DNA from: CBDIBC01 sp965276635
GTDB taxonomy: Bacteria; Actinomycetota; Acidimicrobiia; Acidimicrobiales; Palsa-688
Direction of reading: 5' to 3'
DNA length: 64,000 nucleotides
NCBI GenBank assembly: GCA_965276635.1
Contig: CBDIBC010000005.1
Location: 124,001 to 188,000 of the forward strand
The position numbers and the translations under genes were made by a program. Under the pieces are notes generated by a model. The model made no database searches, had not been told where the DNA came from, and saw only the letters and a list, made by a program, of their open reading frames with translations. Positions 38,343 to 47,133 of this stretch are shown piece after piece; within the stretch, counting starts at the first letter, position 1; each line of letters opens with the position of its first letter.

Positions 38343-38900
38343 TCACCCGATCGGCAACCGATCAGTCCGGGCGCCTCCGGGCGCCGGGGCCCGGCGGCGG
38401 CCCCGACGGGCGCGGACGAACAACCAGTGCACGGGGAGGGCCAGCACCGCGTTCCAGATCGACTCGATGACGCAGGTGCGGATCAGCGAGGCGCGGCCGC
38501 CCGCCAGCAGCTGCGTGTCGCCCACCAGGTCGCCGATGACCACGAACACGAGAACCGCGATCGCGGTAGCGATGAGGGCGACCGCCGGGGTGAGCGCCCA
38601 CCCGTCGGGCAGCACGTTGGCGCGCAGGAGCCCGACCCCGAAGCCGACCAGGCAGAGGGCGAGAGCGGAGAGTCCGAGCGGTGTGTCGGTGAGGAACACG
38701 TCCGTGCCCATGCCTGCGACGAACCCCACCACGGCGCCCTGCTCGGCGCCCCCCGTCAGGCCGGCGCTGACGGCCAGCAGCACCATGAGGTCGGGCGCCA
38801 CATGGTCGATGCGCAGGTCGGGGACGAGGGTGGTCTGCACCACCAGCGCCACCACCACCAGCACCGCCACGCGCAGGCGGATCCCGAAGGCCGGGTTCAT
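38343..38900 (-). CDS. mreD: Rod shape-determining membrane protein MreD
   Basis: A 185-residue membrane protein with five or six predicted helices (LRVAVLVVVALVVQTTLVPD; VALIATAIAVLVFVVIGDLV) and the MreD-like PDLMVLLAVSAGLTGGAEQG. It links MreC/MreB to the peptidoglycan synthases. It starts 7 bp after mreC and precedes mrdA. Confidence 0.9.
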   Translation of the reverse strand: MNPAFGIRLRVAVLVVVALVVQTTLVPDLRIDHVAPDLMVLLAVSAGLTGGAEQGAVVGFVAGMGTDVFLTDTPLGLSALALCLVGFGVGLLRANVLPDGWALTPAVALIATAIAVLVFVVIGDLVGDTQLLAGGRASLIRTCVIESIWNAVLALPVHWLFVRARRGRRRAPAPGGARTDRLPIG

Positions 38901-38907
38901 GCCGAGC

Positions 38908-39756
38908 TCACGGCCGGGACTGCGGTGACCACAGCTCCACCTGGACGAAGCTGAGGTTGTTGAGGTCGACCAGCGGCGTGATGTCGATGATCGGCTCGGC
39001 CGTGCCCGCCGGGGTGGAGACCTGGGAGACCCGACCGACGGGGATGTCGGGCGGGAATGTCTCCAGGTTGAGGCCGCTGGTCACGACCGGCTGCCCCTTC
39101 GCCTCCGTGGGGGGCGTCTGCTTGGTGGTCACGATCGCCACCCTCATCGGCGAGCCGGCGCCGACCCCCTGGGCCGCACCGGTGTTGCTCTGGTCGAGTT
39201 GCACCCCGACCACGAACGAGGGATCGGTGACCAGCCGGACCGAAGCGGTGTGCGGGGCCGCCTGGGCGATGCTGCCGACCAGCCCCCCGACGGTGACCAC
39301 GGGCTGGCCGACCGCCAGGCCATCCCTCGACCCCTTGTTGATGGTTACGGTTGTCTCGAAGTTCGACGGGCTGCGGTCGATGACCCGGGCGGCAACGGTG
39401 GGGATGGCCTCGACGAACGGCAGGTGCTCGTTGGCCAGCACCTGTTGGGCCTGGCGCTGCTCTGCCGCCGTCTGGATATTGGCGGCGGCCGCCGCCGCCA
39501 GCTGCTGGCGCAGGCGCTCGTTCTCGCTCTTCAGCGATCCGTACTGCAGGGCACCCGTGAAGAAGTTCCCTACGGGCTGGAGCGCGCTGTGGGTGGCTCG
39601 CTGGACGGGAGCGAAGCCGTCGCGCACGGCGTTGCGGAACGAGCTCAGGGCGTGGTTCCCGCCGGCCCGAGCGTCGAGGGTGACCACGGTGATGGCCAAG
39701 AGGACCAACACGAGCAGCACCGATCGCGTGCGGTTGGAGCGTCGGTAGACGGCCAC
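38908..39756 (-). CDS. mreC: Rod shape-determining protein MreC
   Basis: A 282-residue protein with an N-terminal membrane helix (SVLLVLVLLAITVVTLDARA), a coiled coil (LKSENERLRQQLAAAAAANI) and two beta-barrel domains with VTINKGSRDGLAVGQPVVT and GGLVGSIAQ, the MreC signature. It connects the MreB filaments to PBP2 in the periplasm-like space. mreB is 16 bp upstream. Confidence 0.95.
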   Translation of the reverse strand: MAVYRRSNRTRSVLLVLVLLAITVVTLDARAGGNHALSSFRNAVRDGFAPVQRATHSALQPVGNFFTGALQYGSLKSENERLRQQLAAAAAANIQTAAEQRQAQQVLANEHLPFVEAIPTVAARVIDRSPSNFETTVTINKGSRDGLAVGQPVVTVGGLVGSIAQAAPHTASVRLVTDPSFVVGVQLDQSNTGAAQGVGAGSPMRVAIVTTKQTPPTEAKGQPVVTSGLNLETFPPDIPVGRVSQVSTPAGTAEPIIDITPLVDLNNLSFVQVELWSPQSRP

Positions 39757-39772
39757 AGATCCCGGATCGCTC

Positions 39773-40813
39773 CTAGCGACTGTTCGAGGACATGAGGACG
39801 CCCTTGAGCACGTCGAACTCCTCGAGGCACTGCCCGCTGCCGATGACGACCGAGTGCAGCGGGTTGTCGGCGATGATCAGCGGCATGCCCGTCTCCGCCT
39901 CCAGGCGGGCATCGAGCCCGTGGAGGAGAGCGCCGCCACCCGTGAGGACGATGCCCTGCTCCATGATGTCAGCGGCCAGCTCCGGAGGGGTCTTGTCGAG
40001 GGTTACCTTTACGGCGTCGACGATGGCGGAGACCGGCTCCTCGATCGCCTCTCGTATCTCCTCGGTGGTTGTGACGATGGTCTTCGGCAGGCCGGTGATG
40101 AGGTCCCGGCCGCGGATCTCGGCGTGCAGCTCCTCCTCGAGGGGACAGGCCGAACCGAGGGCGATCTTGATCTCCTCGGCGGTCCGCTCCCCGAGCGCCA
40201 GGCTGTACTCCTTCTTGATGAACTGGATGATCGATTCGTCGAGCTCGTCGCCACCGATGCGCACCGACTGGCTGGTGACGATGCCACCGAGGGAGATGAC
40301 GGCCACCTCGGTCGTCCCCCCGCCGATGTCGACGACCATGTTCCCGGTGGGCTCGTGGACCGGGAGCCCGGCGCCGATGGCCGCCGCCATCGGCTCCTCG
40401 ATGATGAACGCCGGCTTGCGGGCGCCGGCCGACTCCGCCGCCTCCTGCACGGCGCGCTGCTCCACACCGGTGATGCCCGACGGCACGCAGATCACCATGC
40501 GGGGCTTGGCGAAGCGGCGCGATCCGTGCACCCGCCGGATGAAGTACGAGAGCATCTTCTCGCAGATGTCGAAGTTGGCGATGACGCCGTCGCGCAGCGG
40601 ACGGATGGCCTGGATGTGGCTCGGCGTGCGCCCGATCATGCGCTTGGCCTCGGTCCCGACAGCCAGGGGCCGGTCGTCCTTGATGTTCACGGCGACCACT
40701 GACGGCTCGTTCAGGACGATGCCGCGACCGCGCACGTAGATGAGAGTGTTGGCGGTACCGAGGTCGACGGCCATGTCCCGGCCGAAGAACGCAGAGAAGG
40801 GGTTGTCAGACAC
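39773..40813 (-). CDS. mreB: Rod shape-determining actin homologue MreB
   Basis: A 346-residue actin-like ATPase that organises lateral cell-wall synthesis. Phosphate 1 motif is AVDLGTANTLIYVRGRGI; phosphate 2 is MVVDIGGGTTEVAVISLGG; the adenosine motif is GIVLTGGGALLHGLD. It is the first gene of mreBCD-mrdA-rodA. An unassigned 132-bp gap separates it from ndk and probably holds the promoter. Confidence 0.97.
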   Translation of the reverse strand: MSDNPFSAFFGRDMAVDLGTANTLIYVRGRGIVLNEPSVVAVNIKDDRPLAVGTEAKRMIGRTPSHIQAIRPLRDGVIANFDICEKMLSYFIRRVHGSRRFAKPRMVICVPSGITGVEQRAVQEAAESAGARKPAFIIEEPMAAAIGAGLPVHEPTGNMVVDIGGGTTEVAVISLGGIVTSQSVRIGGDELDESIIQFIKKEYSLALGERTAEEIKIALGSACPLEEELHAEIRGRDLITGLPKTIVTTTEEIREAIEEPVSAIVDAVKVTLDKTPPELAADIMEQGIVLTGGGALLHGLDARLEAETGMPLIIADNPLHSVVIGSGQCLEEFDVLKGVLMSSNSR

Positions 40814-40945
40814 GCGAGAAAGGCCTCCATTGGGGGCTCGGAGGTCGCGGCAAGGCTACAAGCCGGGGTGCGACCAGTCCACCCATGAAACTGTCCCACA
40901 TGCTAGGGGCCTGTGCCGGCCGGATTCGCCGCCCAGCTGTTCAGA

Positions 40946-41356
40946 TCAGACCAGGCCGGGGAACCACAGGGCGATCTCCCGCCCGGCCGTGGCGGCACTG
41001 TCCGATCCGTGCACCAGGTTCTCGGTGGTCTCGGTGGCCAGATCGCCCCGGATGGTGCCCGGCGCGGCGGTTGCCGGATTGGTGGCTCCCATCACGGCGC
41101 GCACGATCTCCCAGGTGTCCTTCGGGCCTTCGATGACGGCGAGGAGCGCAGGAGACCGGGTGATGAAGGCGATGAGATCGGCGAAGAACGGCTTGCCCCG
41201 GTGCTCGCCGTAGTGCTCGGCGGCCACCACCTGATCGATCTGGCGCAGCTCGGCCGCGACGATCCGGAGGCCTTTGCGCTCGAAGCGGCCCAGGATCTCC
41301 CCGACGAGCCCTCGCTCGACGGCGTCGGGCTTGCAGATCACGAAGGTGCGGTGCAT
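40946..41356 (-). CDS. ndk: Nucleoside diphosphate kinase
   Basis: A 136-residue enzyme that equilibrates nucleoside di- and triphosphates. The family start RTFVICKPDAVERGLVGEIL and the active-site histidine in ENLVHGSDS are present. ATG 41354-41356 is chosen because RTFVICKPD begins two residues later. It follows folC by 19 bp. Confidence 0.97.
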   Translation of the reverse strand: MHRTFVICKPDAVERGLVGEILGRFERKGLRIVAAELRQIDQVVAAEHYGEHRGKPFFADLIAFITRSPALLAVIEGPKDTWEIVRAVMGATNPATAAPGTIRGDLATETTENLVHGSDSAATAGREIALWFPGLV

Positions 41357-41375
41357 GGCCGGCAGGGTAGCGGGC

Positions 41376-42686
41376 TCATATGGGTGCACCGGCGCCGAGG
41401 AGGGACCGGGCCTCCCCCACCACGTAGAGCGATCCGGTCACGAAAATCACGTCGTCCGGACCGGCCTGCGACATGGCCGTCTCGATGGCGTCGGCGACGG
41501 AGTCGGCCAAAAGGGCGGCCACACCGGCCTCCCGGGCGGCGGCGGCGATCGCCTCCGGTGGCTGCGCCCGAGGTGATGCCGGCGGGCAGGCGACCACCAA
41601 ACGGGCCTCGTGGACATGCAGGGCCCGCAGCATCTCCTCGGGGTCCTTGCCCCCGAGGAGCCCGACGACCAGGATCAGGGACCGGCGGTTGTCGAACTCC
41701 TCCCGGAGGGTTGTGGCCGCCGACTCGGCTCCATCGACGTTCTTGGCCCCGTCGAGGATCACCAGCGGTCGGCGGCCGACGATCTCCATGCGCCCGGGGG
41801 ACCGCACCGTCGCGGCTACCTCCCGGACGAGGTCGGGATGAAGAGGCTCATCGAAGAACGCCTCGACGGCCACCACCGCCGCCGCGAAGTTGGCCGCCTG
41901 GTGACGGCCATGGAGGGCCAGCCACACCCCTTCGTAGGACGCGTTCGGCGTGCGCAGGTCCATGGAGCGACCGCCCACCGCCATCTGGTTGCGGGTCACG
42001 TCCCAGTCCCGCCCGGCCCACCAGAGCCGGGCCGGTCCCTCCGCTTCGAAGATCCCCAACAGTGCGGGGTCGCGCTCACCGAGGACGAGCGTGCTGTCCG
42101 CCTTGACGATTCCCGCCTTCTCGGCCGCCACGTCGTGACGGGTGGGACCGAGGAACTCGACGTGGTCCAGGCCGATGTTGGTGACGACGGCGACGGCGGC
42201 ATTGACGACGTTAGTGGCATCCCACCGTCCCCCGAGGCCGACCTCCACCACCGCGGCATCCACCGGGAGGTCGGCGAACCAGCTGAGCGCGGCGGCGGTC
42301 AGCAGCTCGAACCAGGTCGGTGGCTGCTCGCTCGCGACCAGCGCCTCCATGCCGGCCAGGTCGGAGAGCACCCGGGCCAGCTCCTCGTCGGCGATCGGGA
42401 CGGCGTTGGCACTGATCCGCTCGTTGACCCGCTGGAGGTGGGGGCTGGTGAAGGCGCCGACCGACAGGCCTTTGGCCAGGAGCAGCTGGACAACTGCTCG
42501 GGAGGTGGACGTCTTGCCGTTCGTTCCCGTCAGGTGCACGACCGGTGATGCCGCCTCGGGATGGCCGAGGACGTCGACCAGACGCCGCATTCGGGCCGGG
42601 TCTGGTGCCGCTCGACGGACGTCGGCGAGCATGCGCTCCAGGTTCTGGTGGCGATCCAACCACGCCAACGCGTCACCGAGCTCCAT
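41376..42686 (-). CDS. folC: Folylpolyglutamate/dihydrofolate synthase
   Basis: A 436-residue Mur-ligase-type enzyme that adds glutamate to folates. The ATP loop is VVHLTGTNGKTSTSRAVVQL; folate/Mg motifs include VEVGLGGRWDATN, TNIGLDHVEFLG and the C-terminal ILDGAKNVDGAES. ATG 42684-42686 is preferred over the GTG just before it. In Streptomyces valS lies between clpX and folC; here they are only 31 bp apart. Confidence 0.95.
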   Translation of the reverse strand: MELGDALAWLDRHQNLERMLADVRRAAPDPARMRRLVDVLGHPEAASPVVHLTGTNGKTSTSRAVVQLLLAKGLSVGAFTSPHLQRVNERISANAVPIADEELARVLSDLAGMEALVASEQPPTWFELLTAAALSWFADLPVDAAVVEVGLGGRWDATNVVNAAVAVVTNIGLDHVEFLGPTRHDVAAEKAGIVKADSTLVLGERDPALLGIFEAEGPARLWWAGRDWDVTRNQMAVGGRSMDLRTPNASYEGVWLALHGRHQAANFAAAVVAVEAFFDEPLHPDLVREVAATVRSPGRMEIVGRRPLVILDGAKNVDGAESAATTLREEFDNRRSLILVVGLLGGKDPEEMLRALHVHEARLVVACPPASPRAQPPEAIAAAAREAGVAALLADSVADAIETAMSQAGPDDVIFVTGSLYVVGEARSLLGAGAPI

Positions 42687-42717
42687 CACACGACGTCCTG
42701 CAGCGCCGGCCGGGTGC

Positions 42718-43998
42718 TCAGGAGGCAGCTCGCCGCGGCCGGGTGTCCTTGCGGACCGGCTCCCCGCGGGGCACCAGCGTCGGGTTCACGCGGTCGAGGA
42801 CCACCGATCGGTCGATGAGGCATTGGCTGATGTCCGTCCGGCTGGGGAGGTCGTACATGACCTCGAGGAGCACCTCCTCGAGGATGGCCCGGAGACCCCG
42901 GGCGCCGGTGGCGCGCAGCAGGGCCTGCTCGGCGACCGCCTCGAGGGCATCGTCGGTGAAGACCAGCTCCACGTTGTCGAGCTCGAAGGTCCGCCGGTAC
43001 TGCTTGGCCAACGCGTTCTTCGGCTCGTTGAGGATGCGCACCAGCGCATCCTTGTCCAGGCTGGACACGGCTCCGATCACCGGGAGGCGACCAACGAACT
43101 CGGGGATGAGGCCGAACTTCAGCAGGTCCTCGGGCAGCACGCGGGCCAGTAGCTCCCCCTCCTCGCGCTCCTCGGACCGTCGCACGTCGGCCCGGAAGCC
43201 GATCCCCTGACGACCCATGCGACTCTCGATGATGCGCTCGAGGCCAGCGAACGCCCCGCCGCAGATGAAGAGGATGTTCGTGGTGTCGATCTGGATGAAC
43301 TCCTGATGGGGATGCTTGCGCCCGCCCTGCGGGGGCACCGACGCCGTCGTGCCCTCCAGGATCTTCAGCAGTGCCTGCTGCACCCCTTCGCCCGACACGT
43401 CTCTCGTGATCGACGGGTTCTCGCTCTTGCGGGCGATCTTGTCGATCTCGTCGATGTAGATGATCCCTGTCTGCGCCTTGTTGACGTCGTAGTCGGCCGC
43501 CTGGATCAGTTTCAGCAGGATGTTCTCGACATCCTCGCCGACGTAGCCGGCCTCGGTCAGGGCCGTGGCGTCAGCGATGGCGAACGGCACGTTCAGCATC
43601 CGGGCCAGAGTCTGGGCCAGGAACGTCTTGCCGCATCCGGTGGGGCCGAGGAGCAGGATGTTCGACTTCTGCAGCTCCACCTCGCTGTCGGCGTCGTAGC
43701 CGCCCGACTGCACCCGCTTGTAGTGGTTGTAGACGGCAACGGAGAGGATCTTCTTGGCCCGCTCCTGACCGATCACGTAGTCGTTCAGGAAGGAGAAGAT
43801 CTCGGCCGGCTTGGGGAGCTCGTCGAAGCGGACCTCCGAGCTCTCCGAGAGCTCCTCCTCGATGATGTCGTTGCACAGGTCGATGCACTCGTCACAGATG
43901 TAGACACCCGGACCCGCGATCAGCTTCTTGACCTGCTTCTGCGATTTGCCGCAGAAGGAGCACTTCACCAGATCACTGGACTCGCCAAACTTGGCCAT
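42718..43998 (-). CDS. clpX: ATP-dependent Clp protease ATPase subunit ClpX
   Basis: A 426-residue AAA+ unfoldase that feeds proteins to ClpP. The zinc-binding domain is CSFCGKSQKQ and CDECIDLC (residues about 9-42). Walker A is LGPTGCGKTFLAQ, Walker B YIDEIDKIARK, and the sensor/arginine region SRMGRQGIGFRADV. The C-terminus has GARGLRAILEEVLLEVMYD. It lies 16 bp after clpP in a tig-clpP-clpX operon. Confidence 0.97.
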   Translation of the reverse strand: MAKFGESSDLVKCSFCGKSQKQVKKLIAGPGVYICDECIDLCNDIIEEELSESSEVRFDELPKPAEIFSFLNDYVIGQERAKKILSVAVYNHYKRVQSGGYDADSEVELQKSNILLLGPTGCGKTFLAQTLARMLNVPFAIADATALTEAGYVGEDVENILLKLIQAADYDVNKAQTGIIYIDEIDKIARKSENPSITRDVSGEGVQQALLKILEGTTASVPPQGGRKHPHQEFIQIDTTNILFICGGAFAGLERIIESRMGRQGIGFRADVRRSEEREEGELLARVLPEDLLKFGLIPEFVGRLPVIGAVSSLDKDALVRILNEPKNALAKQYRRTFELDNVELVFTDDALEAVAEQALLRATGARGLRAILEEVLLEVMYDLPSRTDISQCLIDRSVVLDRVNPTLVPRGEPVRKDTRPRRAAS

Positions 43999-44014
43999 GC
44001 CGTCCCCCCGGACC

Positions 44015-44650
44015 TCAGCCCACGCCCGCGGCCTGCGGAAGGCCGACCAGGTCGCGAGTCGTGATCACCTCGTCAATAATGCCGTATTCCTGTGCCTCGG
44101 CCGCGCTCATGATGAAATCACGATCGGTGTCGGACGCCACCTTGTCCACCGGCTGCTTGGCGTCGGCGGCCAGCATCTGGTTCAGGAGGTCCCGCATGCG
44201 GAGGATCTCCTTGGCCTGGATCTCGATGTCGGCCGCCTGCCCCGCCGCCCCGCCGTGCGGCTGGTGGATGAGGATGCGGGCGTGCGGCAGGGCGTAGCGC
44301 TTGCCGTGGGTGCCCCCGGCCAGGATCACTGCGGCGGCCGACGCCGCCTGGCCATAGCAGAACGTCTGGATGTCGTTCTTCACGTACTTCATGGTGTCGT
44401 AGATGGCGAACAGCGCCGTGATCTCACCACCGGGCGAGTTGATGTAGATGTTGATGTCCCGGTCGGCGTTCTTGTACTCCAGGTAGAACAGCTGGGCGAT
44501 GACCGCGTTGGCGACGTAGTCGTCGATCGGCGTGCCGAGGAAGATGATGTTCTCCTCGAGCATGCGAGAGAACAGGTCGTAGCTCTTCTCGCCCCGGTTG
44601 GTCTGTTCGAAGACTCCAGGGATGTGATATTGGGCGAGGGGACTGTTCAC
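44015..44650 (-). CDS. clpP: ATP-dependent Clp protease proteolytic subunit
   Basis: A 211-residue serine peptidase. The catalytic serine is in GQAASAAAV (near residue 101), the histidine in RILIHQPHGG, and the aspartate in DTDRDFIMSA. Only one clpP is present in this operon; many actinobacteria have a tandem pair here. Its ATG overlaps the tig stop by 4 bp. Confidence 0.96.
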   Translation of the reverse strand: MNSPLAQYHIPGVFEQTNRGEKSYDLFSRMLEENIIFLGTPIDDYVANAVIAQLFYLEYKNADRDINIYINSPGGEITALFAIYDTMKYVKNDIQTFCYGQAASAAAVILAGGTHGKRYALPHARILIHQPHGGAAGQAADIEIQAKEILRMRDLLNQMLAADAKQPVDKVASDTDRDFIMSAAEAQEYGIIDEVITTRDLVGLPQAAGVG

Positions 44651-46077
44651 GCTTCTCCGCTCTCGGACTCATCTGGGCTCTCGGACTCATCTGGGCTCTC
44701 GGACTGAGCTGGGCTCTCGGACTGAGCTGGGCTGCTCTCGGGTGCTGTGCTCTCAGATACTGCGGACACTGGCGGCTCGAGATCGTGCTCCAGCAGGGTG
44801 CGATCGACGGGTTGGCCCTCACCGTCGACCACATCGGCATGCTCGATCAGCCATTCCAGGGCCTTGCTCTTTCTCAGGTCCGAGCGTACCGCGGGCATCT
44901 GCTCGGCGCGCTCGAGCTGCGCCCGCAGGTCGCCGGCGGGGAGCTGGTACTGCTCGGCCAGGCGTCCGATCTGCTCGTCGATCTCGGCGTCGGTCGGATC
45001 GAGCGCCTCTGCGTCGGCCACGGCCCGCAAGGCCAGGTCGGCCTTCACCGCCGGGACGGCGGCGGATCGCAGCTCGGTGACGATCTGCTCCTCGGTCTGG
45101 CCGGTCGCCTGGATGTACTGCGCGATGGTGGCACCCTGGGCCTCCAGGCGATGCCCGAGGTCATGGGCGCGCTGTTCAACGTCGGCGTCGACGAGGGCCT
45201 GGGGCGGGTCGTCGTCGACCAACTCGACGAGTGCCTCGACCGTGCCGTTCCGCAGCGCCATGGTCGCCTGCAGCCGCTTGACCATCGTCAGCCGCGTGGT
45301 GATGTCCCCCCTGAGCTCCGCCACCGTCTCGAACTCCGACGCCTCGCCGGCCCATTCGTCGGTTACCTCGGGCAGGACCTTCTCCTTCACGTCCTTCACC
45401 AGCAGCCGAACCTGGCTGTCGGTCGACTCGGAGGCGAACTCCAGGATGTCTCCGGGCTTGGCCCCGCCCAGCTGGTCGTCGAGCTCGGGGAGGAGGCTGG
45501 CCGATCCCACCTCGTAGAGGTAATCGTCCAGGCTCATGCCGGCGACCTCCTGACCGTCGCGAGTGGCGTGGAGGTCGATGGTCACATGATCACCGCTGGT
45601 CGCGGGGCGATCGGCGGTCGCCAGCTCGGCCGAATTGCTCCGCAGGCGGTCGACCTGGGCGGCGATGTCGTCGTCGGAGACGACCGGGCTGGGCACCTCG
45701 ACATGCAGGCTGTCGTAACCCGCCAGCTGCAGGTGCGGGCGGATCTCCACGACGGCGTCGAAGAGGACCGGTCCGGTGTCCTGGCCGCTGGTGATGTCGA
45801 TCTCCGGAGCGGCTATGGCATCGACCTCGTGCTCCTTCAGCGCCCGAGCGTAGAAGTCGGGCAACGAGTCGCGCAGGGCCTCCGACCGGCCGGCTTGCGC
45901 GCCGAGACGGGCCTCGAGGATGCGCCGGGGCGCCTTCCCCGGCCGGAACCCCGGGATCCGCACCTCCTTGGCGATCTTGCGGAAGGCACCATCGACGGCC
46001 TTCTCGAACTCGTCCTCGTCGACCTCGATCGAGAGCTTGACCTTGTTGCCCTCCACGGGCGCGACGACAGCTTTCAT
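44647..46077 (-). CDS. tig: Trigger factor chaperone
   Basis: A 476-residue ribosome-bound chaperone/prolyl isomerase. The ribosome-binding loop is RIPGFRPGKAPRRILEARLG; the FKBP domain is around residues 155-240 (SASLLPELDDQLGGAKPGDI); the C-terminal helical arms follow. The last 30 residues are an acidic low-complexity tail of SESP units with short tandem DNA repeats (44650-44740). It starts the tig-clpP-clpX operon. Confidence 0.95.
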   Translation of the reverse strand: MKAVVAPVEGNKVKLSIEVDEDEFEKAVDGAFRKIAKEVRIPGFRPGKAPRRILEARLGAQAGRSEALRDSLPDFYARALKEHEVDAIAAPEIDITSGQDTGPVLFDAVVEIRPHLQLAGYDSLHVEVPSPVVSDDDIAAQVDRLRSNSAELATADRPATSGDHVTIDLHATRDGQEVAGMSLDDYLYEVGSASLLPELDDQLGGAKPGDILEFASESTDSQVRLLVKDVKEKVLPEVTDEWAGEASEFETVAELRGDITTRLTMVKRLQATMALRNGTVEALVELVDDDPPQALVDADVEQRAHDLGHRLEAQGATIAQYIQATGQTEEQIVTELRSAAVPAVKADLALRAVADAEALDPTDAEIDEQIGRLAEQYQLPAGDLRAQLERAEQMPAVRSDLRKSKALEWLIEHADVVDGEGQPVDRTLLEHDLEPPVSAVSESTAPESSPAQSESPAQSESPDESESPDESESGEA

Positions 46078-46152
46078 ACAGGAGAGGGAGTCTACCGGTG
46101 CGGCCCGCGCAGCCGGGACCCTGGATCCCTCCAGCGCTACGCTCGCCCGGAC

Positions 46153-46225
46153 CGGGGAGTAGCGCAGCGGTTAGCGCACCTGCTTTGGGAGCAGGAGGCC
46201 GGGGGTTCGAATCCCCCCTCCCCGA
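46153..46225 (+). tRNA. tRNA-Pro (anticodon TGG)
   Basis: The acceptor CGGGGAG pairs with CTCCCCG. The anticodon stem CCTGC/GCAGG encloses TTTGGGA, so the anticodon is TGG. The T arm is GGGGG-TTCGAAT-CCCCC. The discriminator is A and CCA is not encoded. It is divergent from tig. Confidence 0.95.
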
Positions 46226-46276
46226 CGGAGGCCTCCCGGCCGCGGCCCCACACCGAGCGCTAGCATCGACCCCATC

Positions 46277-46347
46277 GCGGGCGTAGCTCAACGGTAGAGC
46301 ACCGTCCTTCCAAGTCGGCTACGCGGGTTCGACTCCCGTCGCCCGCT
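46277..46347 (+). tRNA. tRNA-Gly (anticodon TCC)
   Basis: The acceptor GCGGGCG pairs with CGCCCGC; the D stem is GCTC/GAGC; the anticodon loop CTTCCAA gives TCC; the T arm is GCGGG-TTCGACT-CCCGT. The anticodon stem CCGTC/GTCGG has one T-T mismatch. CCA is not encoded. It lies 51 bp after tRNA-Pro, probably in one transcript. Confidence 0.9.
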
Positions 46348-46801
46348 CCGCGCCGTACCCGCCCAGCGGACCCGCCGGCGGCCGGATTGGCACTCGGGAT
46401 GGGCGTGCCAGCGCGCCGCAGCCGGTTGGGCCACGGCCGCTAGTGCGCGTATCTCACTCTGCGCCACTTTTGGCCGATATCTCGCGCTCGGTAGTTGCCC
46501 CGTCACTTGCGGTAATGAAATGACGATTTGTCCAAAATAAAAAGACTTGGACCGTGAGAAATCTCGCTGAGAGAGGTGACATCCGCACGCGGCGCATGTA
46601 AGAATCGTCGGCAACGACATTCGCTCGGAGACCACATGCCGGTGGCCCGATGTAGCCGGGTTGCCGGTCGATTTACGTTTCGGGCATTGCCTCCTTCGCC
46701 ACCACCGCCCATTGCGGGAACCATGACCAAGGATCAGTCATGAGTACGTTCCATCTCGCTACAGATATCTATCCTCCTCAAAAAGAAAAGAGCACTGAAT
46801 A
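46348..46801. other. Gene-free, AT-richer stretch before the repeat ORF
   Basis: No convincing gene or RNA family is seen in these 454 bp. From about 46440 the base composition is clearly lower in GC than the rest of the window (for example the run around 46535-46545). A small hairpin GTCCAA (46530-46535)/TTGGAC (46547-46552) is present. It may be a long regulated leader for the repeat ORF or the GGDEF-EAL gene, or a foreign insert. Confidence 0.4.
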
Positions 46802-46921
46802 ATGACTCGCACGTTCTCGGTCGGTCGCACGTTCTCCGTAGGTCGGACCTTCTCGGTAGGTCGGACCTTCTCGGTCGGCCGGACCTTCTCGGTCGGTCGG
46901 ACCTTCTCCGTCGGTCGATAG
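46802..46921 (+). CDS. Hexapeptide-repeat mini-protein, M-T-(RTFSVG)6-R
   Basis: A 39-residue frame from ATG 46802 to TAG 46919-46921 that encodes six perfect copies of RTFSVG. The 18-bp DNA units differ at five sites (CGC/CGG, ACG/ACC, TCG/TCC, GTC/GTA, GGT/GGC) and every change is silent in this frame, which argues for selection on the peptide. The opposite strand is also open (RPTEKV/RPTENV) with one amino acid change, so strand choice is not fully settled. The ribosome site is weak (purine-rich AAAGAAAAGAG). I know no family with this repeat; it could be a tiny structural or secreted repeat peptide, a modified-peptide precursor, or a non-coding repeat. Confidence 0.45.
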   Translation: MTRTFSVGRTFSVGRTFSVGRTFSVGRTFSVGRTFSVGR

Positions 46922-47133
46922 GGGGCGCCCCACCCGGCGCCCTCCGCAGGGCTGCACCGGGCAGGACACCCCGAGCACTGGCTGTAGCCAGCGGCGACCA
47001 GATCGTGTCGCTCGCCGACGAATAAGCGCCCCTGCGCCATTCTGCTGATCCCAGCAATTGTTCCGAAGCGGCCGGTCGTCTAGCATTCCTCGACTGCCAG
47101 CGAGGACTGGCCTGCCACCCGGGAGAAGCAGGC

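Noticed and set aside
46808..46921. CRISPR array
   Set aside because: The 18-bp repeats are contiguous with no spacers, and there are no cas genes in the window.
46440..47133. Possible cyclic-di-GMP riboswitch before the GGDEF-EAL gene
   Set aside because: The conserved GEMM core sequences and paired stems were not found.
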